A stretch of 64,000 bases of DNA from Neolewinella xylanilytica (lineage in GTDB: Bacteria > Bacteroidota > Bacteroidia > Chitinophagales > Saprospiraceae). The DNA lies in the NCBI RefSeq assembly GCF_002934605.1, contig NZ_PTJC01000006.1, positions 930,001-994,000 of the forward strand. Direction: 5' to 3'. Positions 17,946 to 26,569 of this stretch are shown here, in pieces (positions within the stretch are counted from its first letter, which is position 1; every line of letters begins with the position of its first letter). Both the position numbers and the translations under genes were made by a program. The notes beneath the pieces are model-generated. The model worked only from the letters and a program-made list of their open reading frames with translations, had not been told where the DNA came from and ran no database searches.

Positions 17946-18842
17946 CTAATGGTAGACGGTGTAACTGATGTACGGAATCGGTACGGCGGGGTTAAATTCG
18001 GAATCGAGAAAGACGCTCATGATCCCGTACGACCAGCGGTGCCGCCGTTTGGCAACGGCTACGTTCAGGGACGGCAGGAGACCAAAGCCGTCGAAGGGGT
18101 CGAAGTAGCCCAGCATTTCCCCGTACAGGTGGACGCGCCGGCTTACCCGTACTCCCGCGCCCACCCGGTAATTGTAGGTGGGGCCATCATTGCCCCCGCC
18201 ACCGTAGAAAAGTCCGACGCCGGCATTGAAGAACTGGGTGGCATTGCCCACCGTCAGCAGGGTAGTGAGGTCACCCACCACCGGGAAATCCGCGCTGCTG
18301 CCGATGAGGGGAAACAGTAACAGCTCGTTGCTTAAGCCCACGTGTAAATAGGGTGTTAGCGACGTTCGGTACCGTTGGTTGAAGAGGACGCCCAGCGGAC
18401 CGGCAATGCCCGTACCGATCTCGAAGTGTTCTCCGAACCGCCATTCGATGGCATTGTAGGCGAGCATCACCGTTTGGAAGCGCCGATCGGTGGCAAAGGG
18501 TAGGGCGGTCCGCACCAGCGTCAGGTCGTCCAGATCGGCAATTTCGCGCGCGGGGCGGGGCGATACGAGCTCCGGCGAGCGCTCCGGCCGGTACAGGCCG
18601 AGGTGTCGCAGCGCGTCGGTAGGTATGGCCAGGGATTCCGGCACGGAAGCCACCTTAAGGAAGAAGCTGTCGCTGCGTACCTCGGTTACCGTTCCCCGCA
18701 AACGACTGTAGTCGCGCAGGATGACCTGGTGGGTTTGGGTGGTATCGCCGATCACTACCTCCCGGTTGATTCGATCTTCATAATTTTGGCCCCGCAGCGT
18801 ACAAACCGAGATCAGCAGGGAGAAAAAAAGGGCGTGGCGCAT
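17946..18842 (-). CDS. Exported, probably outer-membrane beta-barrel protein
   Basis: Read from the ATG at 18842, the protein is 298 residues long with a signal peptide (MRHALFFSLLISVCTLRGQ). After a small N-terminal domain that includes DSFFLKV and DALRHLGLY, the rest alternates short strands and turns rich in Gly, Tyr and Phe (NAGVGLFYGGGG, YNYRVGAGVRVSRRVHLYGE). It ends on aromatic residues (YISYTVYH), as in porin-like barrels. I recognise no named family. It may be co-transcribed with the Sua5 gene. Confidence 0.75.
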   Translation of the reverse strand: MRHALFFSLLISVCTLRGQNYEDRINREVVIGDTTQTHQVILRDYSRLRGTVTEVRSDSFFLKVASVPESLAIPTDALRHLGLYRPERSPELVSPRPAREIADLDDLTLVRTALPFATDRRFQTVMLAYNAIEWRFGEHFEIGTGIAGPLGVLFNQRYRTSLTPYLHVGLSNELLLFPLIGSSADFPVVGDLTTLLTVGNATQFFNAGVGLFYGGGGNDGPTYNYRVGAGVRVSRRVHLYGEMLGYFDPFDGFGLLPSLNVAVAKRRHRWSYGIMSVFLDSEFNPAVPIPYISYTVYH

Positions 18843-18917
18843 GCGGGAAGAATCTACCTTAACAGACGGCAAGTTACCCTCCAGGCGTTTGCCCGTCGTC
18901 CTTAATCCCTCAATCCT

Positions 18918-19706
18918 TTGGAACTAGTTCGCGATGTTGTCGACCGCCGCTCCAGCCGGCTTTACGTCTATCTGGCGGGGTTTTTCGTGGCCAATGCCCT
19001 GGTCGCCGAGCTCATCGGGGTAAAGATTTTCGCCCTCGAAACCACCCTCGGGCTTTCGCCCTGGAACTTCAATCTCTTCGGGGAGATCGGGGCCCTGCAG
19101 TTCAGCGCGGGGGTACTGCTGTGGCCGGTGGTTTTCGTCATTACCGATCTGCTCAATGAATACTACGGCGAACGCGGCGTCCGCTTGCTGAGCTACTTTA
19201 CGGTGGTGCTCATCGGTTACGCCTTCCTGATGATCTTCCTGGCGATCCAGCTGGAGCCGGCGGAATGGTGGCGCGCCGGAGCGCAGGAGCAGGGCATTCC
19301 CGATAACCAGGCGGCCTTCCGGGTAACCTTCGGTCAGGGGCTCTTCATCATCGTAGGCTCGCTAACGGCCTTTCTGGTGGCCCAGCTGACCGACGTATTC
19401 GTTTTTCACCGGATCCGGGAGCGGACGGGGAACGGCCGCTTATGGTTACGGGCTACCGGCTCTACCCTGGTGAGCCAACTGGTCGATAGCTTTATCGTGC
19501 TCTACATCGCCTTTATGCTCGGGCCCCAGCTATTCGGGGGAGTGGCGGAACCGTGGCCCTGGTCGCGGCTGCTGGCGGTAGCCACCGTACAGTACGCCTT
19601 CAAGTTCTTTATGGCCGTCGTGCTCACCCCGGTGATTTACTGGGGCCATACCCTCATCGACCGCTACCTCGGGATCGAGCGCGGGGAGCAGGAAATTAGC
19701 GGATAA
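18918..19706 (+). CDS. Queuosine precursor transporter (YhhQ/COG1738 family)
   Basis: The 262-residue membrane protein has six predicted helices. It contains family signatures VFVITDLLNEYYGERGVR, an internal SLTAFLVAQLTDVFVFHRIR, and WLRATGSTLVSQLVDSF. Characterised YhhQ proteins import preQ0/preQ1, precursors of queuosine in tRNA. No other queuosine genes are near, so the role rests on family knowledge. Start is TTG at 18918. Its 3' end overlaps the convergent GDYxxLxY gene by 11 bp. Confidence 0.9.
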   Translation: MELVRDVVDRRSSRLYVYLAGFFVANALVAELIGVKIFALETTLGLSPWNFNLFGEIGALQFSAGVLLWPVVFVITDLLNEYYGERGVRLLSYFTVVLIGYAFLMIFLAIQLEPAEWWRAGAQEQGIPDNQAAFRVTFGQGLFIIVGSLTAFLVAQLTDVFVFHRIRERTGNGRLWLRATGSTLVSQLVDSFIVLYIAFMLGPQLFGGVAEPWPWSRLLAVATVQYAFKFFMAVVLTPVIYWGHTLIDRYLGIERGEQEISG

Positions 19707-20199
19707 GTTGCCGATCCTCATCCCATAACCCGACGAGCACCGCCCGGCCCCGGCCGTCGATGCGCATGCCGCCGTACTGCGCCCGGGCGAACCGATCCCC
19801 GCTGCCCTCCTCGAAGAAGTAACTCTCCGCACCGAGCCGAATGGTTCCGTTGCGGATCGATCCTGCGCGCCGGCGCCGAAATTGAATCAGCCCTTCCGCC
19901 TCTCGTAGCGGTGTCAGCTTGCTTTGGATCCGCCGGAAGCGGGCAACGCCCGTGTCGTCCAGCGTATACACCAGGTATCCGCCGGGGGGTAAGGTTTCCC
20001 GACTCAGCCCGGCGTCGATCTCGTAAGCCAGGCGCATGTAATCGCCCTGGAGCAGGGAGCGGGGGTCGACCGGCGCCAGTTCGAACAGCACCAGTTCCCC
20101 TTCGGCCAGGATCCGCTCTTTGTCGTAGACGAACCAGGCGGTGTAACCCAGCACGGCCAGGATGCCGAAGATCAACGTACCGCGTCTCAGGCTAGTCAT
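19696..20199 (-). CDS. GDYxxLxY-domain membrane-anchored protein
   Basis: The 167-residue protein has one N-terminal membrane helix (residues 8-25). Its periplasmic domain carries the defining GDYMRLAY motif in SLLQGDYMRLAYEI. The family is nearly always encoded next to DUF2157 and DUF4401 proteins, as here. It overlaps the upstream DUF4401 gene by 8 bp. Function of the trio is unknown. Confidence 0.9.
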   Translation of the reverse strand: MTSLRRGTLIFGILAVLGYTAWFVYDKERILAEGELVLFELAPVDPRSLLQGDYMRLAYEIDAGLSRETLPPGGYLVYTLDDTGVARFRRIQSKLTPLREAEGLIQFRRRRAGSIRNGTIRLGAESYFFEEGSGDRFARAQYGGMRIDGRGRAVLVGLWDEDRQLIR

Positions 20200-21106
20200 G
20201 CTGGTGGATATTCATGCGGTGCAGCACCCCATAGGCGGCTAGTAGGACGGCTCCCGTACCCATCAGGAATACGGATTTGTTCAGCAGATCCCACCGCAGG
20301 TCGTAATAATACTGGACCGTGAAGTAAAACAGCCCCGCCACGGCAAGGCCGACGCCGAGGAGGTGTTGATTGCGGAAGCTCACCAGGAGCAGCAACAGGC
20401 AGCCACCGAAGAGGGGCAGCACCGTGGCCATTCCTCCGATCGCCGGAAAGAGCACCCCCGCCCACCGGAACCAGATCAGGGTCAGCAAAAAGCCGATGGC
20501 CAGGCCGGAACGCAGTGGCGAAAACCGCCGATCGTGGATCATCCGGTGCTCGCCCAACGCCAGTAACAAGAGCCCCGCCGCGCAAACGGCGAGGGCAAGC
20601 CACGTCCAAAGCGGTTGCCGAAGGACGTAATGCAAAAAGATCAGGCAACCCGGAACGGATACCGTAGCCAAAAGAATGAGATAGTAGTTGCGGGTGAACA
20701 GGCCGGTCGCCAGCGCGATGATCAGCACCGGCACCACCAGGTAAGCCGTAGGTATGGAAGGAGGTAACCCCACCATGATCAATCCCACGCCAACTAGGTA
20801 GCCGCATACCGTGGCCGTGGCCAGAAATGCCTGCCGCCGGGTGCGGCCGAGCAGGATGGTGGCTACGATCAGCACCACCCCCAGCAACACCGAGACCACC
20901 GGGCGGGCGAGCAGGTCGGCCAGCCAGAGGAACAGCAGGAACAGCAGGCTGGACAAAACGCCCCCCATTCCCGACAACACCCGCAGCGCCTGGTCGCTGT
21001 TTTCGGTGGTCTGCCATTCGGCCTCGTCGGCGGCCAGCGCTTCCATCCGCACCGTAAAAGGTACCCTGGCCCGTGCCTGCAATGCGGTGATCAGCTCCTT
21101 ATCCAT
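20192..21106 (-). CDS. DUF4401 polytopic membrane protein
   Basis: The 304-residue protein has a short cytoplasmic N-terminus and about ten membrane helices spread over the rest of its length. It sits in the fixed order DUF2157 - DUF4401 - GDYxxLxY, with 8-bp overlaps on both sides (21099-21106 and 20192-20199), so the three proteins are translated from one message and probably form one membrane complex. Confidence 0.88.
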   Translation of the reverse strand: MDKELITALQARARVPFTVRMEALAADEAEWQTTENSDQALRVLSGMGGVLSSLLFLLFLWLADLLARPVVSVLLGVVLIVATILLGRTRRQAFLATATVCGYLVGVGLIMVGLPPSIPTAYLVVPVLIIALATGLFTRNYYLILLATVSVPGCLIFLHYVLRQPLWTWLALAVCAAGLLLLALGEHRMIHDRRFSPLRSGLAIGFLLTLIWFRWAGVLFPAIGGMATVLPLFGGCLLLLLVSFRNQHLLGVGLAVAGLFYFTVQYYYDLRWDLLNKSVFLMGTGAVLLAAYGVLHRMNIHQHD

Positions 21107-22040
21107 TCCAGCTGCTGTTTAGGCGATTGAGGTAGTGCACGAGGGCGGTCACGCCGAGCAGGATCAACAGCCCTGCAAGGAAAAAGCTGTTGAGGAAATC
21201 CGCCCAGCGGAGCAGCAGGAAGGTGAGGGTCACCAGGCTTCCCCCACCCACTAGGGCCAGGTAATAGATTGACCGTTGCCGCAATGCCAGCAATACCCAT
21301 CCCGCGTAGGCAAGCACGGCGAACAGCGCCGTAAACAACAGTTGACGCGGGTAATCGTCGTAGGCCCCCGCGCTCACGTTCACGGTAGCGACAATGACCG
21401 CCCAGAAGGCAACCAGCTGCAACAGCCACCGAAAACTCGGCTTAGACCGGAACCCCGACCAAAGCAACAACCAACACAGCAGGTTAAACCCGAAGAGCAG
21501 CATGCCGGTCACTAGAAAGGTCAGCTCTATCCCGATCTGCTGGGTGTAGGTAATGAAGGTCACGTTCATCAGCGTGATGGCGACCAGGTACAGCGGGGCG
21601 AACGGGAGGGCAACCACCCACGGGATACAAAGCAGACTCCACACCAAAAACAGGTCGAAGGCGTTCGCGCCGGTTTGGTACACCTGGCCCAGTACCGCCA
21701 GGATGGCACCGATGAGGACGGCCGCCGCAGTGTGGAGCACCGATCGGCCCAAACGGGGCATGGGAGCAATCACCGCCGGCACCGCCGCCGCGAGGAAGCA
21801 GCCTACGGCGATGCCGATTTTTACCCCGGCGGTGAGTGCCGCCCAGTTGTAGGCGAAGAAAAAGAATACGCCACTGAGTAAAAAAGAGGCGCCGGCGCCC
21901 AGTAAGAGGTATTCCGTTAGTTTCCGCCAGTCCCGGCCCGAAGCGTACACATCCGATTGGAGGGTGCGGTGAATGTCCTCCTGCCGCCAGTCACTGTTGC
22001 GGGCAATCAGGTGAATATCCTCACGAACGGGCTTTTGCAT
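21099..22040 (-). CDS. DUF2157 polytopic membrane protein
   Basis: The 313-residue protein is the first gene of the three-gene operon. It begins with a soluble segment of about 45 residues ending DWRKLTEYLLLGAGA, typical of DUF2157, followed by about eight to ten membrane helices. The extreme C-terminus overlaps the next gene. DUF2157 proteins have no proven function. Confidence 0.88.
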   Translation of the reverse strand: MQKPVREDIHLIARNSDWRQEDIHRTLQSDVYASGRDWRKLTEYLLLGAGASFLLSGVFFFFAYNWAALTAGVKIGIAVGCFLAAAVPAVIAPMPRLGRSVLHTAAAVLIGAILAVLGQVYQTGANAFDLFLVWSLLCIPWVVALPFAPLYLVAITLMNVTFITYTQQIGIELTFLVTGMLLFGFNLLCWLLLWSGFRSKPSFRWLLQLVAFWAVIVATVNVSAGAYDDYPRQLLFTALFAVLAYAGWVLLALRQRSIYYLALVGGGSLVTLTFLLLRWADFLNSFFLAGLLILLGVTALVHYLNRLNSSWNG

Positions 22041-22070
22041 ACCGGCAATTTACGACCTCTGACGGGGTGC

Positions 22071-22946
22071 TTAATCGCGTTCGCACACCGACCGCAGGAA
22101 GAGGCGTAACCTGCGGAAGTACGTTTCCCCCCCGATTTCGGTGATGTCGTCGTGACCGGCCCCGGGAATGACATACAACTCCTTGTCCGTACTGGCCAGG
22201 GCCGCGTAGAGGCGGCGACCGTTGTCGACGTCGATGCTGCGATCTTCTTCGCCGTGGATGACCAGCACCGGCTGCCAGACGGCGACCGCGGCACGTTCCG
22301 GCTCGACTTCGCGGTGCCGGAATTCGGCGATCCGCTCGGCCCGGTCGAGCAGGGCATCGGTGACCGGCCGGGGGAGGGAAACACCCGTTTCCCGACAAGC
22401 GTAAGCGTGGGTGATGTCGCCGAGGTGGGCAAAGGCGCTTTCGACGATGCCGAAGTCGATCTCCCCGGTGCGGGCCATGGCCTGTAGCGCTACGGCGCCC
22501 CCCATGCTGTGGCCGAAGACGCCGGTGGGCAAGCCCGGAGAGAGGTACCTGAGGTAGCGGACGGCCTCGACCACGTCCTGCCATTCGTGGTAGCCGAAGG
22601 TGGTCATCCGGCCGCCACTCCGGCCGTGGGCGCGGGCATCGTAGAGCAGCACGTTGTAGCCGTAGGGGACCAGCTGGGGGAGGTATTCCAGGTAGAGTTC
22701 CTTCGCGCTGTCCTTGCCGTGCAGGATGACTAGGTTGCCACGAGCCGGTACGGTAGCCGGCACGTAAAAGGAAGACAGCATCAGTCCGTTAGCGGTGGCG
22801 ATGTGGCCTTCCTCGAACTTATAGCCCAAGTCGCCCGGGTCTAAGTTGATGAGCCGGCGGCGGGGTTGCACGATCCGCTTCGGCAGCCAACTGAAGCAGG
22901 CAAAAATCAGTAGAAGGCCGAGAAAGAGCAGAAATAACCACAGCAT
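22071..22946 (-). CDS. Membrane-anchored alpha/beta hydrolase
   Basis: Read from the ATG at 22946, the protein has 291 residues: an N-terminal membrane helix (MLWLFLLFLGLLLIFACF) and an alpha/beta-hydrolase domain. The nucleophile Ser is in GHSMGG, the acid in VIHGEEDRSI, and the His in VIPGAGHDDI, so the triad is complete. The closest general type is the S33/BAAT-like FrsA-YtaP group of membrane-associated esterases; the substrate is unknown. An upstream ATG at 22985 would add 13 residues. Confidence 0.85.
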   Translation of the reverse strand: MLWLFLLFLGLLLIFACFSWLPKRIVQPRRRLINLDPGDLGYKFEEGHIATANGLMLSSFYVPATVPARGNLVILHGKDSAKELYLEYLPQLVPYGYNVLLYDARAHGRSGGRMTTFGYHEWQDVVEAVRYLRYLSPGLPTGVFGHSMGGAVALQAMARTGEIDFGIVESAFAHLGDITHAYACRETGVSLPRPVTDALLDRAERIAEFRHREVEPERAAVAVWQPVLVIHGEEDRSIDVDNGRRLYAALASTDKELYVIPGAGHDDITEIGGETYFRRLRLFLRSVCERD

Positions 22947-23049
22947 GTCGAAAGATAAGCTACCTGCGAAAGGAGGAAAGGGCAATTCGTCGAAAGCCGG
23001 TTAAGGCAAGCTCACGAAAAGCCTAACTTCCGAGCTAAAGTTTATCTCC

Positions 23050-24744
23050 GTGCCGCGTATTTTTCTCCTTATCGCTTGCCTCTTCGCCGCCCTTCTCCCC
23101 GCCCAGGAGCGGTTTACCGACTGGACGGCGCAAATCACCCCCCGGGCCGATCGGTCCGTCGATGTCACCGAAACCCTGACCGTTGTAAGTGAGGGAGACG
23201 TCGTCAAACGGGGGATCACCCGCACCCTGCCGGAAACCGACCGACACCCGCTTCGGATCCTTTCCGTACAACGCGATGGCCGGGAAGCCGATTATCACAC
23301 GGAAAACAAGCGCGGGGCCACCACCATTTACGCCGGCAAGGCGGATGCGTTCCTGTCGCCCGGCACGTATACCTACGAAATCCGGTACACGATCGGGAAC
23401 GCAGTCACCTCCCTGGAGGAAGTGGACGAACTGCAGGTGGAAATTGTCGGGCCGGACGTCAGCCTGCCCGTCGAACGTGCCCGGGCCGTTTTACAACTAC
23501 CGACCGGGCTGGAGGCCACTCAGTATGCGTGTTACACCGGGCGGAGCGGAAGCTCAAAAAAGGATTGTACCATCGCCGCTCCCGAAGGCGGCCAGCTGAG
23601 TTTCACGAGCACGGGTACGCTGGGGAACGGAGAGGGACTGTCGGTGGCCGTGGGATTCGAGCCCGGTTACTTTGCCGAAGCAAGTGCGGTCGCCCCGGCC
23701 GGCCGGCGGGAACCGGTGACCTGGTGGCAGGGGGAGGGCAGCCTGTTAGCGGTCGTGCTGGGTACGATCGCCGGCCTGCTATACGGTTATCGCAGCTGGA
23801 AACAATACGGCGTCGATCCGGAGGCTCCCCGGGTAGGCACGGTATTTACCCCACCGGACGGGCTTTCCCCGGCCGCGCTGACTTACCTGAATAGTGCCAC
23901 CGCAGATGCCGGTACCGCCGGCTTTACCGGAACCATTCTCTACCTCGCCACCCGGGGCTACCTGCGAATCGCGGAAGAGGAAGAGTCGGGGATATTCTCG
24001 ACGAACTACACCTACGTATTGCAGGCGCTGGAAACGGCACCTTCCCGTTCCGAGCTGGCCCCCGAGCAGCGGGAGCTCTTTGAGCAACTGTTTGCCGAAG
24101 GCCGGGAGCTTCGCCTCGAGGGGAAGTATGACCAGCGGATCCAAAAAATCGCCAAGCGCCACGGTGAGGCCGTAAAGGAGCATTACCAGGACCGGCGCGA
24201 CATTGAGACGAACGGGTGGAAGGTGCTTCCACTCGTCGGAATTTATGCCGCCACGCTGTTGCCGGCCGTTCTGTTAGTCAAAATGGATACCACGGGCTTC
24301 GCCATTCCGGCCCTGATCGCTTTTTTCGTACTGGGGCTCATCGGGCTGATCGTGTACGCCTGGCTGATTCGAAAACCTTCCCCCGGCTTGGTCCGGCTAC
24401 GCACCGAAATCCGTTCGCTTAAGGAGTACCTGGGACTGTCGGAGGGGAAACGCAAGCAACTGATCAACGCTCCCTCCATGGACCGTGACCATTACGAAGC
24501 CCTGCTGCCCTACGCCGTCGCCCTGGGCATCAATACCCAGTGGTCGAATTACTTTGGCGACCTGCTGACGCAACAGCACTACCATCCGGTTTGGATTGCG
24601 GGGGGGACCATTTTTCGGGCCGATCGGTTCAATGATTCCTTCTCCAGCGTCATCGGGGCAAGCAGCACCCCTCCCGGATCGGCATCGGGCGGCGGCGGAT
24701 CGGTGGGCGGCGGAGTGGGCGGCGGCGGCGCGGGTGGATGGTGA
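23050..24744 (+). CDS. DUF2207 family membrane protein
   Basis: The 564-residue protein has a signal peptide (1-18), an extracytoplasmic beta domain (ITPRADRSVDVTETLTV onward), a membrane helix near 230-250, a cytoplasmic domain and two further helices near 400-450. A cytoplasmic region containing MDRDHYEALLPYAVALGI follows. The protein ends in a glycine-rich tail (GGGVGGGGAGGW). This is the DUF2207 architecture. Start GTG at 23050. Role unknown; family members are membrane proteins with long Gly/Ser-rich ends. Confidence 0.9.
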   Translation: MPRIFLLIACLFAALLPAQERFTDWTAQITPRADRSVDVTETLTVVSEGDVVKRGITRTLPETDRHPLRILSVQRDGREADYHTENKRGATTIYAGKADAFLSPGTYTYEIRYTIGNAVTSLEEVDELQVEIVGPDVSLPVERARAVLQLPTGLEATQYACYTGRSGSSKKDCTIAAPEGGQLSFTSTGTLGNGEGLSVAVGFEPGYFAEASAVAPAGRREPVTWWQGEGSLLAVVLGTIAGLLYGYRSWKQYGVDPEAPRVGTVFTPPDGLSPAALTYLNSATADAGTAGFTGTILYLATRGYLRIAEEEESGIFSTNYTYVLQALETAPSRSELAPEQRELFEQLFAEGRELRLEGKYDQRIQKIAKRHGEAVKEHYQDRRDIETNGWKVLPLVGIYAATLLPAVLLVKMDTTGFAIPALIAFFVLGLIGLIVYAWLIRKPSPGLVRLRTEIRSLKEYLGLSEGKRKQLINAPSMDRDHYEALLPYAVALGINTQWSNYFGDLLTQQHYHPVWIAGGTIFRADRFNDSFSSVIGASSTPPGSASGGGGSVGGGVGGGGAGGW

Positions 24745-24751
24745 TACTGTT

Positions 24752-24759
24752 TACCTTCG
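24752..24759 (+). promoter_or_regulatory. Candidate -7 element TACCTTCG before rocD
   Basis: TACCTTCG differs from the Bacteroidota -7 consensus TAnnTTTG by one base and ends 15 bp before the rocD ATG. No clear -33 element is visible. Confidence 0.4.
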
Positions 24760-24774
24760 TGCTAAATACTGACC

Positions 24775-26049
24775 ATGACTCCTCGCCAATACATCGACCT
24801 GGAAGACCGCCACGGCGCCCACAATTACCACCCCCTGCCGGTCGTGCTCAGCGAAGGCCGGGGAGTGTACCTGTACGACATCGAGGGAAAGCAGTATTTC
24901 GACTTCCTTTCAGCTTACTCCGCGGTCAATCAGGGCCACTGCCATCCTCGCATCGTGCGGGTCATGCAGGCGCAAACCGAGCGCCTGACCCTCACGAGCC
25001 GGGCCTTTTACAACGATCAGCTGGGGCCCTACGAGGCTTACCTAACAGCTTACTTCTCCTTCGACAAAGTGCTACCGATGAACACGGGGGCCGAGGCCGT
25101 GGAAACGGCGATCAAGATCTGCAGGAAGTGGGGCTACGAGGTGAAGGGAATTCCCGCGGATCGTGCCCGCATCATCGTCTGCGGACAAAATTTCCACGGT
25201 CGCACTACCACCATCATCAGTTTTAGCTCCGATCCGAACGCAAAGGGCAATTTCGGGCCCTACACCCCCGGCTTCGAATCCGTGCCCTACGGTAATGTCG
25301 ACGCGCTACGGGCCCAATTGGATCGGGATCCGGATACGATAGCCGGGGTGCTCGTAGAACCCATTCAGGGAGAGGCCGGGGTCTTCGTGCCCGACGATAA
25401 TTATATCCCCGCGGTTGCCAAGGCCTGCCGTGACCGAAACGTGCTCTTTATCGCCGACGAAATTCAGACCGGCATCGGCCGCACCGGTGCCCTCTTGCGG
25501 GTGTGCGGCGACTGTAGCTGCCCCGGCCACTGCGAACGGCGGGAAACCTACACCCGGCCGGACATCCTCATTTTGGGTAAGGCGCTCAGTGGCGGGACCT
25601 ACCCCGTTTCGGCCGTACTCGCCGACGATGCGGTGATGCACGTTATCCAACCCGGACAGCACGGCAGTACCTTCGGCGGGAACCCGGTTGCTTGCGCCGT
25701 GGCGCGGGAAGCTTTGGAAGTCGTACGCGATGAGAAACTCACCCAGAATGCCCGTCTACTCGGCCATCTTTTCCGTGAACGCATGCAAGGACTGGTCGAT
25801 AAATTCCCCGAGCGGCTTTCCGGGGTGCGGGGAAAGGGACTACTGAATGCGCTGGTCATTAACGATACGCCCGAAGGCGACACCGCCTGGAAGCTCTGCC
25901 TTTCCCTCGCCGATCGTGGGGTACTGGCAAAGCCGACCCACGGGAACATCATCCGCTTCGCTCCCCCCCTGGTCGTTTCCGAGGCCGAGCTGGAGGAGGC
26001 TTGCCGCATCATCGGGGAAGCGGTGGAAGCTATGTTCGCCGCCGGCTGA
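24775..26049 (+). CDS. rocD: Ornithine--oxo-acid aminotransferase
   Basis: The 424-residue class III PLP aminotransferase converts ornithine to glutamate semialdehyde. Family segments are MNTGAEAVETAIK, FHGRTTTIISFSSD, EPIQGEAGV, ADEIQTGIGRTG and the PLP lysine K269 in LGKALSGG. Compared with standard OAT there is an insertion just before this lysine with four cysteines (C244, C247, C249, C253, as CGDCSCPGHC) that could bind a metal. The N-terminus TPRQYIDLEDRHGAHNYHPL fits OAT well. A candidate promoter lies just upstream. Confidence 0.92.
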   Translation: MTPRQYIDLEDRHGAHNYHPLPVVLSEGRGVYLYDIEGKQYFDFLSAYSAVNQGHCHPRIVRVMQAQTERLTLTSRAFYNDQLGPYEAYLTAYFSFDKVLPMNTGAEAVETAIKICRKWGYEVKGIPADRARIIVCGQNFHGRTTTIISFSSDPNAKGNFGPYTPGFESVPYGNVDALRAQLDRDPDTIAGVLVEPIQGEAGVFVPDDNYIPAVAKACRDRNVLFIADEIQTGIGRTGALLRVCGDCSCPGHCERRETYTRPDILILGKALSGGTYPVSAVLADDAVMHVIQPGQHGSTFGGNPVACAVAREALEVVRDEKLTQNARLLGHLFRERMQGLVDKFPERLSGVRGKGLLNALVINDTPEGDTAWKLCLSLADRGVLAKPTHGNIIRFAPPLVVSEAELEEACRIIGEAVEAMFAAG

Positions 26050-26050
26050 G

Positions 26051-26097
26051 TTAACCGCGACTGGGCACCGACCGTCGTCGGACCTCCTAGCGGTTAA
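26051..26097. terminator. Inverted repeat after rocD
   Basis: TTAACCGC (26051-26058) pairs with GCGGTTAA (26090-26097), with a smaller palindrome CCGAC/GTCGG inside. It lies directly after the rocD stop. There is no clear T-tract, so termination strength is uncertain. Confidence 0.5.
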
Positions 26098-26276
26098 ATC
26101 CATTCCCTTCGTCCCTACTATCCTGTCAAGTTTGCACGTGCAGGGTATTCGCGGTCTCCTTCGGCGCGATGCTTCGTTACAAGAAATCTTCTGGAGCGTT
26201 GCGCCTCTACCGTAGGGGACCATAGGGCCGGCAAATTCCACCTTTCGTTCCTCGCCTGCCAATAATCTCACAACCA

Positions 26277-26420
26277 CGCACCCAAATCCTCCAGGTTTAC
26301 GAGCGATTCAGGATCGCAACGCCGTCCATCCCACGTTTCCCGCACCAAAATCCTCCAGGCTTGCCCGGAGTAAAACTCCGGGTATGTAGAGGTAAAGCAC
26401 CATCGACTGCAGCGCAGTCG
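26277..26420. repeat. REP-like cluster: 19-bp direct repeats with three small hairpins
   Basis: A 19-bp sequence occurs at 26277-26295 and 26341-26359 with one mismatch. Each copy is followed by a different hairpin: GCGAT/ATCGC at 26303-26317 and CCCGGAGT/ACTCCGGG at 26364-26382. A third hairpin, CGACTGC/GCAGTCG, lies at 26404-26420. Different stem sequences after the same repeat suggest that structure is conserved. The rest of 26050-26569 holds no gene. Confidence 0.75.
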
Positions 26421-26569
26421 AACCCCAACGCCCGAACTAGGGGGATCGAACCGGGACAGTATGCTATTGATTAGTGATTTTGTTAGCCTAGCATGTAAAG
26501 CGCGTCCGCGGCAATTTTGGCGGCCAATCAAGACTTCAAACTTGGCCGATCATCAGCGGATTCGTAAGC

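Noticed and set aside
26268-26531. 87-residue open frame on the minus strand
   Set aside because: It translates the REP-like repeats and hairpins; the repeated LEDLG/LEDFG is a by-product of the direct repeat.
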